From Methanomicrobia archaeon (GTDB lineage: Archaea > Methanobacteriota_B > Thermococci > Methanofastidiosales > NM3), in NCBI GenBank assembly GCA_011372835.1, contig DSAJ01000153.1, positions 1-12,395 of the forward strand: a stretch of 12,395 nucleotides of DNA, written 5' to 3'. Below, piece after piece: positions 4,664 to 11,779 of this stretch. The notes below the pieces were generated by a model. The model saw only the letters and a list, made by a program, of their open reading frames with translations. It had not been told where the DNA came from and did not search any database. Position 1 is the stretch's first letter; every line of letters starts with the position of its first letter. The position numbers and the translations under genes are program-made.

Positions 4664-6565
4664 ATGTTGGAGGATAGTAGGATTTCGTATCACGATTCAG
4701 TGAAGAAGATGTACAAGAAGGTCCACGAGGACGGCATTACGAACGTCTGGGACCGTTATGAGGCCCAGGGGCTTGGTGCCCCTGACCGCCGTTGCCCCTT
4801 CTGCATGGGCGGCAACAGATGTGACCTGTGTTCAAATGGCCCTTGCAGGGCCGATGCTGAAAAGGACAAGCGGGGTGTGTGCGGTATCACTGCCGATGGC
4901 ATGGCCATGCGTATGATGCTGCTTCGAAATGTCATGGGCGCTTCCACCTATCAGTATCATGCCGACCAGACCATACGGACCCTTCGTGCCACGGCCAAGG
5001 GCAAGACGCCCTACGCGATCACCGCATCAGACCGGCTGCACACGCTTGCCGAGCGTCTTGGCGTTGACACGTCTGGGTCGGATGAGGACGTTGCGCTCGC
5101 GCTTTGCGACTACATTGAGGAGGAGTTCGAACGCCCGCACTACGAGGAAAGCGATATCGTGCGCCGCCTCGCTCCTCCCGAGCGCCAGGAGAAATGGCGA
5201 GAGCTCGGGATATTCCCTGGCGGCATCTACGGAGAGATGATGCAGGCGACAAGCTCGTGCCTGACCAACGTTGACGGATATTATGTCAGCCTCGCCCTCA
5301 AGGCGATGCGTCTTGGTATTGCGATGGCATACCAGAGCCAGATCGTGCTCGAGGCGTGTCAGGACGTGCTCTATGGCGTTCCTAAGCCGCACACCATGCG
5401 CGTCGATCTTGGCGTCCTCGACCCCACCTACGTCAACATACTTCCCAACGGTCACGAGCCGTTCATGGGATTTGCCCTCGTCCAGGAGTGCAGAAAGCCC
5501 GAGTGGCAGGAAAAGGCGCGCGAGATGGGCGCCAAGGGCATACGCGTCATCGCCAACATTGAGACGGGCCAGGAGATGGTCCAGCGATGGGAGACCGATG
5601 ATGTTTTCTACGGGTACACCGGTAACTGGATCATGCAGGAGGCGGTACTCGCAAGCGGATGCGTCGACCTGTTTGCCGCCGACATGAATTGTTCGCTGCC
5701 TGTCGACCCGCTCTATGCCGAGCGCTACCACTTCAAGCTCGTGCCGGTAAGCGACCTCGTCGCGTTCGAAGGGGTCGATACCCGCATCAACTACGTGCCC
5801 GAGGAGGCTGCTGGCCAGGCCGGACAACTCATCGAGATGGCACTTGAGAACTTCAAGGAACGAAAGGATCTCGGCGGTGCCGTAACGGAACTGCCGATGA
5901 GCGAGGCGATCGTCGGATTTTCCACCGAGAGCATCCTAGAAGCGCTTGGGGGCACGCTCGACCCGCTGCTTGATGCCATCAAGGACGGCTCCGTCAGGGG
6001 CGTCGCAGGTCTTGTTTCCTGCACGACCCTTCGTGACAAGGGACAGGACACCCATAGCGTGGAGGTTGCAAAGGAGCTCATCGCAAACGATATCCTCGTG
6101 CTCTCGCTAGGGTGCGGCAACGCGGCAATGCAGGTCGCTGGACTCTGCTCTCCTGACGCCCTCGAGATGGCAGGGCCTGGATTGAAGAAGGTGTGCGGGG
6201 CCCTCGGCGTGCCGCCTGTGCTCAGCTTCGGCACGTGCACCGACACGGGCCGGCTTGCCGATCTGTTGCTTGCCGTCTCCGAGGCCCTCGGCGTGTCCGT
6301 GCCAGAGCTGCCCGTTGCGGCAGTGGTTCCAGAGTATATGGAACAGAAGGCCACGATCGATGCCATCTTTGCACTGGCGCTTGGGCTATATACATACGTG
6401 AATCCCGTGCCGCCGATTACTGGCGCGCCCAATCTGGTACAGTTGCTCACTGATGACGTCAAGGGTGTGACCGGCGGTGTCATCGACGTAGAAACAGATG
6501 CCAAGAAAGCAGGACAAAACATCCTTTCACATATCGAGGCCAAGCGAAAGGATCTAGGCATTTAA
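4664..6565 (+). CDS. cooS: CooS-family anaerobic carbon monoxide dehydrogenase, variant active site
   Basis: A 633-residue homologue of the monofunctional NiFeS CO dehydrogenase (CO + H2O to CO2 + 2e- + 2H+), usually a cytoplasmic homodimer. Cluster B ligands C53, C56, C61 and C73 are present. C44 and C47 form a C-x2-C pair where cluster D is expected. By motif alignment with the Carboxydothermus enzyme, C-cluster ligands His264, Cys343, Cys453, Cys484 and Cys525 and catalytic Lys562 are kept. The Cys normally before T-G-N-E is replaced by Glu300 (I-E-T-G-Q-E). The first and third His of the proton-transfer series are Tyr96 and Gln102; only His99 remains. The loop after this motif is about five residues longer than usual. 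CO oxidation is therefore uncertain; a related CODH-fold protein, CooS-V, is reported to carry a different Fe-S-O cluster. No cooF or cooC is nearby. The start is the ATG after GGAGGT. Confidence 0.9.
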   Translation: MLEDSRISYHDSVKKMYKKVHEDGITNVWDRYEAQGLGAPDRRCPFCMGGNRCDLCSNGPCRADAEKDKRGVCGITADGMAMRMMLLRNVMGASTYQYHADQTIRTLRATAKGKTPYAITASDRLHTLAERLGVDTSGSDEDVALALCDYIEEEFERPHYEESDIVRRLAPPERQEKWRELGIFPGGIYGEMMQATSSCLTNVDGYYVSLALKAMRLGIAMAYQSQIVLEACQDVLYGVPKPHTMRVDLGVLDPTYVNILPNGHEPFMGFALVQECRKPEWQEKAREMGAKGIRVIANIETGQEMVQRWETDDVFYGYTGNWIMQEAVLASGCVDLFAADMNCSLPVDPLYAERYHFKLVPVSDLVAFEGVDTRINYVPEEAAGQAGQLIEMALENFKERKDLGGAVTELPMSEAIVGFSTESILEALGGTLDPLLDAIKDGSVRGVAGLVSCTTLRDKGQDTHSVEVAKELIANDILVLSLGCGNAAMQVAGLCSPDALEMAGPGLKKVCGALGVPPVLSFGTCTDTGRLADLLLAVSEALGVSVPELPVAAVVPEYMEQKATIDAIFALALGLYTYVNPVPPITGAPNLVQLLTDDVKGVTGGVIDVETDAKKAGQNILSHIEAKRKDLGI

Positions 6566-6595
6566 GGGTCTATGACCCTTTTTCCCTTTATTTTT
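6564..6595 (+). terminator. Hairpin-T terminator after the cooS-like gene
   Basis: A perfect 7-bp stem, AAGGGTC (6564-6570) and GACCCTT (6574-6580), with a TAT loop overlaps the stop codon and runs straight into a T-rich stretch ending with TTTATTTTT at 6587-6595. It separates the plus-strand cooS-like gene from the convergent DUF1284 gene. Its T-rich part overlaps the end of that gene. Confidence 0.75.
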
Positions 6596-6983
6596 CTTCC
6601 CTTCTTTTGATGCCCATGTAGAAGGCGCACTGCTCGCGCCACTGGCACGTGCCGCATACGCGATTCACGTCCTCCATCGTTTCGAACCGTGCCCGCGTAA
6701 GCTCTATGGCGTCGCGCTCCTGCCAGGAGCTGCCTTGCGACGCATGGATCATCTCCAGCACGGTATGGTCCATCCTTACCACTGATTCACCGTATCTGGT
6801 GCACCGTTGACCGTCGTTGTGGGGGCATGCTTCGCAGATCTCATCAAGCGAATCAATGAGCGTTATCTCTGGATTCATGTGCAGCTGGGCTATTACCGTC
6901 GCCATGTGCTTTATGAAGACATCAGAATAACCGTAACCCTGAAACCCCTGTATGCATAGGAGATGATGTGCTCGTATGCGCAT
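6588..6983 (-). CDS. DUF1284 domain-containing protein, probable Fe-S protein
   Basis: A 131-residue protein of the DUF1284 family (COG3543), annotated in databases as a probable iron-sulfur binding protein of unknown function. The N-terminus has the family hallmark RAHHLLCIQGFQGYGYS (4-20), with His6, His7 and Cys10. Further cysteines are C50-x2-C53, C61, C110-x2-C113 and C119, in total seven and enough for one cluster. There is no signal peptide or membrane segment. It stands alone on the minus strand, convergent with the cooS-like gene. No ribosome site precedes the ATG, but a TATA box lies at the right distance for a leaderless message. The family assignment is confident; no role can be stated. 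Confidence 0.85.
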   Translation of the reverse strand: MRIRAHHLLCIQGFQGYGYSDVFIKHMATVIAQLHMNPEITLIDSLDEICEACPHNDGQRCTRYGESVVRMDHTVLEMIHASQGSSWQERDAIELTRARFETMEDVNRVCGTCQWREQCAFYMGIKRREEK

Positions 6984-7003
6984 GGTGGGGCGTATGACCG
7001 GAA

Positions 7004-7014
7004 CTATTTATAGC
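7004..7014 (-). promoter_or_regulatory. TATA box of the DUF1284 gene
   Basis: Read on the minus strand this is gctataaatag, a near-ideal archaeal TATA box. Its centre at about 7009 is 26 bp from the ATG at 6983, so transcription would start on the A of the start codon or very close to it. This explains the missing ribosome site. The remaining bases up to 7099 show no gene. Confidence 0.65.
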
Positions 7015-7099
7015 TTTTTATGGTCATGGATGGGCGTTTTTGACGCACACTCGTTGCCACGCACTCGCCCCGATGTGCTCTGAGCTGGTGACGACGATG

Positions 7100-7576
7100 T
7101 CAGGCAGCACTCTTCAGTACGTTCGCAAAGGCCTCAAGCTCGGATGCGTGAGCACCCTTCTTGACGTCCTGCTCACTGAACGTTATCTGCGCCAGCGGTG
7201 TCTTTCCCGCATGCTGTGCCATGCTCTCAAGGGTCGAGGTGTCGCCCGAACCCTTCATTGTACAGAAGTACGCCACACTGGGCAGGAGCATGCGCATCTG
7301 TGAGATATATGCCAGAACGGGCGCAGACATCTTTCTGCCCCATACGGGCGCCCCCATGATGACGAGGTCATAGGTCGATGGGTCTTTTTGTGGTGTGCGT
7401 ATGGGCGCTTCCTTGTTGCGGACCACATGCCATACCGAACGGATATACCCAATTGTGCCGGACCTGTCCGTGGGGTCGATAATCTCCTCGATATTTGCAT
7501 CCATCAGTGAGGCCAATTCCTGGGCCACGCGCCTGGTGATGCCAGAGCGGGAGTAGTAGACTACGAGAACATTCAT
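7100..7576 (-). CDS. Flavodoxin family protein
   Basis: A 158-residue single-domain flavodoxin-fold protein, an FMN-binding electron carrier or flavoprotein. The phosphate-binding loop is YYSRSGITRRVA (7-18) after the first strand MNVLVV. The second FMN-contact region, IMGAPVWGRKMSAPV (73-87), includes Trp79 next to the flavin position. One cysteine, C105, lies in a FCTMKGSGDTST segment (104-115) typical of the third flavin loop. The length is normal for the family. Three in-frame ATGs compete (7585, 7582, 7576). I chose 7576 because the minus-strand AGGTGGT at 7592-7586 is nine bases away; it abuts the ATG at 7585. The gene lies downstream of proA but is separated from it by two T6 tracts, so it may have its own transcript. 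The physiological partner is unknown. Confidence 0.85.
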   Translation of the reverse strand: MNVLVVYYSRSGITRRVAQELASLMDANIEEIIDPTDRSGTIGYIRSVWHVVRNKEAPIRTPQKDPSTYDLVIMGAPVWGRKMSAPVLAYISQMRMLLPSVAYFCTMKGSGDTSTLESMAQHAGKTPLAQITFSEQDVKKGAHASELEAFANVLKSAA

Positions 7577-7607
7577 GGTCATCATACCACCTATGCATCG
7601 CCGACAT

Positions 7608-7626
7608 AAAAAACTAATAGAAAAAA
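7608..7626 (-). terminator. T-tract terminator after proA, possible weak flavodoxin promoter
   Basis: On the minus strand two runs of six T (7626-7621 and 7613-7608) flank CTATTAG, nine bases after the proA stop. Tandem T-tracts are typical archaeal intrinsic terminators. The second tract, with the following ATG, also forms a weak TATA-like element that could start the flavodoxin message close to its start codon. Confidence 0.45.
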
Positions 7627-7634
7627 GTGAGGGA

Positions 7635-8879
7635 CTAGCGTATCTGTCCCTCGCCGAAGACGATCCATTTGGTCGATGTTAGCTCCTCGAGCCCCATGGG
7701 GCCCCGTGCGTGTATCTTGTCCGTCGAGATGCCTATCTCGGCACCCAGACCGAACTCAGCACCGTCGGTGAAGCGTGTCGAGGCGTTGACGTAGACTGCC
7801 GCTGAGTCGACCTCTTGCAGGAAGCGCATCGCACGCACGTGATCGTTGGTGACGATGGCGTCGCTGTGGTGCGACCCGTACATGTTAATGTGTTCTATCG
7901 CCTCGTCGATGTCAGCAACGACCCTGATCGAAAGGATGAGGTCGAGGTATTCGGTATACCAGTCGTCCTCGGTCGCCGGTTCTATGCCGAGCAACACCTT
8001 GACGGTCTTGTCACATCCGCGCATGGAGACATTGTGCTCATCCATCTTGTCCCTCAGCGAGGGAAGGAACGTTTCTGCCACACCCTCATGGACGAGCAGC
8101 GTCTCGATGGCGTTGCACACACCTGGCCGCTGGGTCTTGGCATTGACGGCGATAGCGAGCGCATCATCGAGGTCTGCCTTGTCATCGACGTAGACGTGGC
8201 AGACGCCCTTGTAGTGTTTGATGACCGGCATCGTTGCGTTCTTTGCGACGAACGTGATAAGCCCTTCGCCGCCACGAGGGATGATGAGGTCGATATGTTC
8301 GTCAAGCGTGAGCAGTTCGTTGACGACCGTGCGGTCGGTCGTGTCGACGAACTGTACCACGTTTCTGTCAACACCCACCTCCTCGAGGGCTTCCCTGATG
8401 ACGGTGATAAGCGCACGGTTGGAGTGTATTGCTTCGGACCCACCCTTGAGTATGGTCGCATTTCCCGATTTGAAACAGAGCGCAAACGCATCGACCGTAA
8501 CGTTGGGCCGTGCCTCGTAAATGATGAGGATAGTGCCAATGGGCACCTTCATCTTTCCCACAAGCAACTTGTTTGGAAGGCGTTTCATGCCTTCCACAGC
8601 GCCGACGGGGTCGGGCAGCGCTGCGACCGAACGCACACCATCTGCCATGCCCTCGATGCGTGCCTCGGATAGCGACAATCTGTCGATCAGTGCATCGGAG
8701 AGTCCACGCTTCTTGCCCTCAGCGACGTCCTTTTCATTCTCCTTAAGGATGTAGTCCCTCCTCTCGACAAGCCGCGACCCAAGTGCGTGCAATACTTCGT
8801 TTTTCGTGGCTGTATCAAGAGTCGAGAGCATATACCATGCCTTCTTCGATTGCTTTCCCAAATCATCTGCGTAACTCAT
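7635..8879 (-). CDS. proA: Gamma-glutamyl phosphate reductase (glutamate-5-semialdehyde dehydrogenase)
   Basis: A 414-residue ProA, which uses NADPH to reduce glutamyl-5-phosphate to glutamate-5-semialdehyde, the second step of proline synthesis. The NADP-binding and substrate segments read VPIGTILIIYEARPNVTVD (112-130) and then LKGGSEAIHSN (144-154). The catalytic cysteine is Cys255 in QRPGVCNAIETLL. IPRGGEGL (200-207) and the C-terminal STRFTDGAEFGLGAEIGIST are also standard, and the length is that of the family. The ATG at 8879 gives MSYADDLGKQ and follows a GGGGGGAT ribosome site inside the end of proB; a 12-codon longer reading from 8915 is less likely. The two genes overlap by 17 nt, so translation is probably coupled. 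proC is not in the window. Confidence 0.97.
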   Translation of the reverse strand: MSYADDLGKQSKKAWYMLSTLDTATKNEVLHALGSRLVERRDYILKENEKDVAEGKKRGLSDALIDRLSLSEARIEGMADGVRSVAALPDPVGAVEGMKRLPNKLLVGKMKVPIGTILIIYEARPNVTVDAFALCFKSGNATILKGGSEAIHSNRALITVIREALEEVGVDRNVVQFVDTTDRTVVNELLTLDEHIDLIIPRGGEGLITFVAKNATMPVIKHYKGVCHVYVDDKADLDDALAIAVNAKTQRPGVCNAIETLLVHEGVAETFLPSLRDKMDEHNVSMRGCDKTVKVLLGIEPATEDDWYTEYLDLILSIRVVADIDEAIEHINMYGSHHSDAIVTNDHVRAMRFLQEVDSAAVYVNASTRFTDGAEFGLGAEIGISTDKIHARGPMGLEELTSTKWIVFGEGQIR

Positions 8880-9678
8880 CAAATATCCCCCCTGGTGGTA
8901 TGAAAAGCGTTCCACACGGCTTGCCGTCGGCTATCTTCTCGATGCACGAGGTATCAAAGCCGCTCGCTATCGTTACCGGTACTCCGTGAAGCAGGGCACG
9001 TTGGGCCGCCTGTATCTTCGAGTTCATCCCCCCGACCGAACACCGGCCGTTTGTCACGCCTGCTGATAGCTCGATGTCCCTTGTGATCTCACGAACCACC
9101 TCGAGCTTTTGCGCATAGGGGTCTATCGACGGATCGCTCGTGTAGAGTCCGTCGGTATCGGTGAGGAGGATGAGCATCTCGGCCCGCATCATCTGTGCCA
9201 CGTAAGAGGCCAGATTGTCGTTATCGCCAAACTGGATCTCCTCGGTGGCAATCGTGTCGTTCTCGTTGATAATGGGGACGACACCGTACTCGAGGAGCGT
9301 GAGAATGGTGTTGTAGGCATTGTTGTAGCCTTTCTCCGAGAGTATGCCGTCTTTTGTGAGCAGCACCTGGGCGATGGTAATGTTTCGCTTATTGAACAGC
9401 TTCTCATATGTGTTCATGAGCTTGTTTTGCCCGATTGCGGCCGCCGCCTGCTTCTTTGCCATCTCATTTGGGCGCTTGGCCAGATTGAGTGTGCTGAGCC
9501 CCAGCCCGATAGACCCGGATGACACGACGATAACATGCTTTTTTTCATGGGCTCGTGCGATCTGGTCGGTAAGATTGTTTAGTGTCTCGATACGAATCTG
9601 ATTCGTTGCGATGTCTGTTATAAGTGACGTGCCTAACTTGATCACATATATTCCCTTAGTCGCGGCAACAAGGACCAC
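8863..9678 (-). CDS. proB: Glutamate 5-kinase, short form without PUA domain
   Basis: A 271-residue amino-acid kinase that phosphorylates glutamate to glutamyl-5-phosphate with ATP, the first and usually proline-inhibited step of proline synthesis. Motifs are IKLGTSLIT (13-21), VVSSGSIGLG (51-60), PIINENDTIATEE (135-147), FGDNDNLASYVA (150-161), LLTDTDGLYTSDP (171-183) and VGGMNSKIQAA (215-225). The C-terminal RNA-binding-like PUA domain of the 367-residue E. coli enzyme is absent, as in many archaea and some bacteria. The family's usual GTGGM is SVGGM here, a mild variation. The start is GTG 9678, preceded in frame by an ATG that is followed at once by TAG (9687-9682), so no longer start exists. 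The promoter is shared back-to-back with the RNase HI gene. Confidence 0.95.
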   Translation of the reverse strand: MVLVAATKGIYVIKLGTSLITDIATNQIRIETLNNLTDQIARAHEKKHVIVVSSGSIGLGLSTLNLAKRPNEMAKKQAAAAIGQNKLMNTYEKLFNKRNITIAQVLLTKDGILSEKGYNNAYNTILTLLEYGVVPIINENDTIATEEIQFGDNDNLASYVAQMMRAEMLILLTDTDGLYTSDPSIDPYAQKLEVVREITRDIELSAGVTNGRCSVGGMNSKIQAAQRALLHGVPVTIASGFDTSCIEKIADGKPCGTLFIPPGGIFDELRR

Positions 9679-9712
9679 CTTCTACATTCTTTTGCAACGA
9701 TTCCCGTCCTTA

Positions 9713-9720
9713 CCTTTTAA
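9713..9720 (-). promoter_or_regulatory. TATA-like box of the proBA operon
   Basis: The minus-strand ttaaaagg at 9720-9713 places the transcription start near 9691, about 13 bases before the proB GTG. The leader would contain the two-codon ATG-TAG at 9687-9682 and an AGAAGGTG ribosome-site-like stretch overlapping the GTG. Assignment rests on motif and spacing only. Confidence 0.4.
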
Positions 9721-9784
9721 GCATTTTGCTTTTGACCCGTGTTTTTCTGCTGTGTCACGACGCTCGCCGCCATGGGATTACTTT

Positions 9785-9813
9785 TTTAAATCGTTGTGAT
9801 ATTCACTGGAGTG
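9785..9813 (+). promoter_or_regulatory. TATA box and ribosome site of the RNase HI gene
   Basis: A tttaaat element (9785-9791) lies about 35 bp before the ATG at 9823, with GGAGTG at 9808-9813 as the likely ribosome site. The predicted start near 9814 would give a leader of only about nine bases, which may not include that site. Initiation could therefore be a little upstream or nearly leaderless. The 144-bp divergent spacer between proB and this gene holds no further gene. Confidence 0.4.
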
Positions 9814-9822
9814 GGTAATCAC

Positions 9823-10242
9823 ATGAACACAGATGACATCTACGTCTACACGGATGGCGCCTCACGCGGCAATCCGGGTGATTCTGCCAGCGCGTACTGC
9901 ATAGTCCGCAACGACACCATATTGTATGAGGACGCAAGCTACATTGGCGTCTCGACCAACAACGTGGCAGAATACACCGCCGTCATCTTTGGACTTGAGA
10001 AGGCAAAGGACTTCACACGCGGTCCTGTCGTGGTCGTGTCGGATTCCCAGCTTGTCGTATTCCATCTTCGTGGAACGTGGAAGGTAAGGAAATCGCACCT
10101 GCGACCGCTGTATGAGAAGGTGCGGTCACAGGCCACCCACTTCTCAAGCGTGACCTTCACGCACGTGCGCAGGACAGACCCGCTCATCACGCATGTGGAT
10201 GCGCTTGCAAACAAGAGGCTCGACGATGAGGCGGAGTTCTAG
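9823..10242 (+). CDS. rnhA: Ribonuclease HI, short archaeal type
   Basis: A 139-residue type 1 RNase H that cleaves the RNA strand of RNA-DNA hybrids with Mg2+ or Mn2+. The first strand carries YVYTDGASRGNPG (7-19), with catalytic Asp11. Glu50 lies in TNNVAEYTAV, Asp74 in VVSDSQLV, and the fourth acidic position is Asp126 in HVDALANKRLD. All four catalytic carboxylates are therefore present. The RGTWKVRKSHLRPLY segment supplies basic substrate-binding residues. The length matches stand-alone archaeal RNase HI enzymes. I chose the ATG at 9823 rather than GTGs at 9796 or 9811, because it is closest to the first conserved strand and has GGAGTG upstream. It is a single gene, divergent from proBA. 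Confidence 0.92.
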   Translation: MNTDDIYVYTDGASRGNPGDSASAYCIVRNDTILYEDASYIGVSTNNVAEYTAVIFGLEKAKDFTRGPVVVVSDSQLVVFHLRGTWKVRKSHLRPLYEKVRSQATHFSSVTFTHVRRTDPLITHVDALANKRLDDEAEF

Positions 10243-10245
10243 GTT

Positions 10246-10285
10246 ACTTTTTACCTCTTTTCTTGGTCATGGCTCTCTCGTGACC
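10246..10285 (+). terminator. T-rich end and hairpin after the RNase HI gene
   Basis: Just after the stop come T-tracts (ACTTTTTACC, then TCTTTTCTT up to 10264), typical of archaeal termination. They are followed by a 7-bp stem, GGTCATG (10265-10271) with CGTGACC (10279-10285), containing one G-T pair. The hairpin comes after the T-tract rather than before it, so the T-tract is the more likely signal. Confidence 0.35.
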
Positions 10286-10315
10286 GTCTTGCGTGGCGCA
10301 TGGGACACGAAATAA

Positions 10316-10362
10316 TTTATATCGTGCGGTACTACCTACTGTATCGATTCATGAAGTGATAC
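10316..10362 (+). promoter_or_regulatory. tldDE promoter with a 22-bp imperfect dyad
   Basis: A TATA box, tttatat (10316-10322), predicts transcription from about 10345. From 10341 to 10362 lies a symmetric element with arms GTATC and GATAC around the perfect core TTCATGAA (10348-10355). Nine of eleven base pairs are symmetric. It covers the start site and ends one base before the ATG, where a repressor would block initiation. The AAGTGAT at 10354-10360 is the weak ribosome site within it. Confidence 0.5.
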
Positions 10363-10363
10363 A

Positions 10364-11779
10364 ATGGAGGACATCTGTGCATTCGCCCTTGAACGGGCAC
10401 GATCCTCTGCCGACTACGCAGAGGTCAAGGCTGAACGTAACTCGCATAACGAGTTCGTGCTAAAGAACGGCAAGCCCGAGGTCTCCGGGTTCGACAAATC
10501 GCTGGGCATATCGGTGCGCGTGCTCGTTGGCGGGTCGATGGGATTTGCATCTACGAACAATCTCGACCGTTCAAACGTGACCGCGATCGTTGATGAGGCC
10601 TGCGCGATGGCCAAGGCTTTATCCGGCCTTGTGAAGCAACCGGTAAAGCTTTCACACGAGGATGGCCACGAGGCGTCCTACTCATCGGAGATGAAGAGGC
10701 CGCTTGCCGACGTCGGTCCTGAAGAGAAGCTTGCAGCACTTCGCGACGTGCATGCGGGGTTGCCGCAGGATGTTTCAGTAGCAGGTAGTTTTTTTGAGCT
10801 GTACGACTCGGTCACAGAAAAGCTCTATCTCAACTCCGAAGGGTCGCACATCAGTGCCGTGGTACCCCGCATTGGGTTTTTTGGGTTCCTCACCGTGCAG
10901 GAGAATGGCGAGACATCCCAGGTCATGCTCCAAAAGGGGGCATCCCGTGGATGGGAGGCATTGCGTGAGTGGGACCTCCAACAGTACGTCTCGGACGAGG
11001 CGCATACGCTGCAACGCGTGCTCACGAAGGGCCGTGCGCCGCCGACGGGCCCTGTCGATGTGATATGTGGGCCCGAGGTCACAGGCATCGCCACCCACGA
11101 GTCGTGCGGTCATCCGTATGAGGCTGACCGCATCCTTGGAAGGGAGGCCGCACAGGCAGGCGAATCGTTCGTCTCGCTGGACATGATGGGGCAGCAGATA
11201 GGCTCAGAGCACGTAAGCGTGATCGATGATCCCACGTTACCCCATTCGTATGGATTTTATCTCTATGATGACGAGGGCGTGCCTGCGCGGCCGCGTTACC
11301 TCATGAAGGGAGGCGCCATACATGAGTTGCTCCACAACCGCGAGACAGCAGGGCAGCTTGGCATTGACTCGAACGGTTCTGCGCGCTGCAACAACTACAA
11401 CAGGGAGCCGATCGTGCGCATGGCAAACACATATGTAGAGGCGGGGGACTGGACAAGGGACGAGGTCATAGCCGAGACGAAAAAGGGCGTTATTATCAAC
11501 TCGTTCATGGAATGGAACATTGATGACAAGCGCTACAATCAGCGCTACGTCTCCCGTGAGGCATACTACATCGAGGACGGCGAGGTGCGCCACCCTCTAA
11601 AGGCGGCCATACTCGAGGTGACGACCCCGACCTTCTGGTCATCCATTGATGCCGTGGCAGACGACATCGGCATGTTCGCAGGCAACTGCGGCAAGGGCGA
11701 GCCGATGCAGGGCATCCCCGTCTTCATGGGCGGTCCGACCATCAGGCTCAGGGACATACGCCTAGGGGTGGTCCAATGA
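10364..11779 (+). CDS. tldD: TldD, zinc metalloprotease subunit
   Basis: A 471-residue TldD, the catalytic half of the TldD-TldE heterodimeric metalloprotease, which in bacteria trims peptides such as microcin B17 precursor and degrades unfolded peptides. The HExxxH zinc motif is His245-Glu246 to His250 (THESCGHPYEAD). The third ligand candidate is Cys442 in the GNCGKGEPMQG segment near the C-terminus. The N-terminal YAEVKAERN start and the IDSNGSARCNNYNREPIVRM region are also typical, and the length is normal. The ATG at 10364 follows AAGTGAT and agrees with the promoter. It overlaps tldE by 4 nt. The archaeal substrate is unknown. Confidence 0.95.
   Translation: MEDICAFALERARSSADYAEVKAERNSHNEFVLKNGKPEVSGFDKSLGISVRVLVGGSMGFASTNNLDRSNVTAIVDEACAMAKALSGLVKQPVKLSHEDGHEASYSSEMKRPLADVGPEEKLAALRDVHAGLPQDVSVAGSFFELYDSVTEKLYLNSEGSHISAVVPRIGFFGFLTVQENGETSQVMLQKGASRGWEALREWDLQQYVSDEAHTLQRVLTKGRAPPTGPVDVICGPEVTGIATHESCGHPYEADRILGREAAQAGESFVSLDMMGQQIGSEHVSVIDDPTLPHSYGFYLYDDEGVPARPRYLMKGGAIHELLHNRETAGQLGIDSNGSARCNNYNREPIVRMANTYVEAGDWTRDEVIAETKKGVIINSFMEWNIDDKRYNQRYVSREAYYIEDGEVRHPLKAAILEVTTPTFWSSIDAVADDIGMFAGNCGKGEPMQGIPVFMGGPTIRLRDIRLGVVQ

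Noticed and set aside
5027..5827. Long minus-strand reading frames opposite the cooS-like gene (5027-5827 and 5791-6561)
   Set aside because: Low-complexity, Ser/Arg/Ala-rich translations antisense to an intact, motif-rich gene. No independent evidence supports them.
7015..7099. Possible small gene or RNA between DUF1284 and flavodoxin
   Set aside because: Only short direct repeats such as GAGTGCGT/GAGTGTGCGT (minus strand) and a 4-bp hairpin are visible. There is no convincing start, ribosome site or stable fold.
7815..8672. A 285-codon plus-strand reading frame opposite proA
   Set aside because: It lies wholly antisense to a well-conserved proA, has no family resemblance and no promoter or ribosome site. 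It is a by-product of the codon usage of proA.
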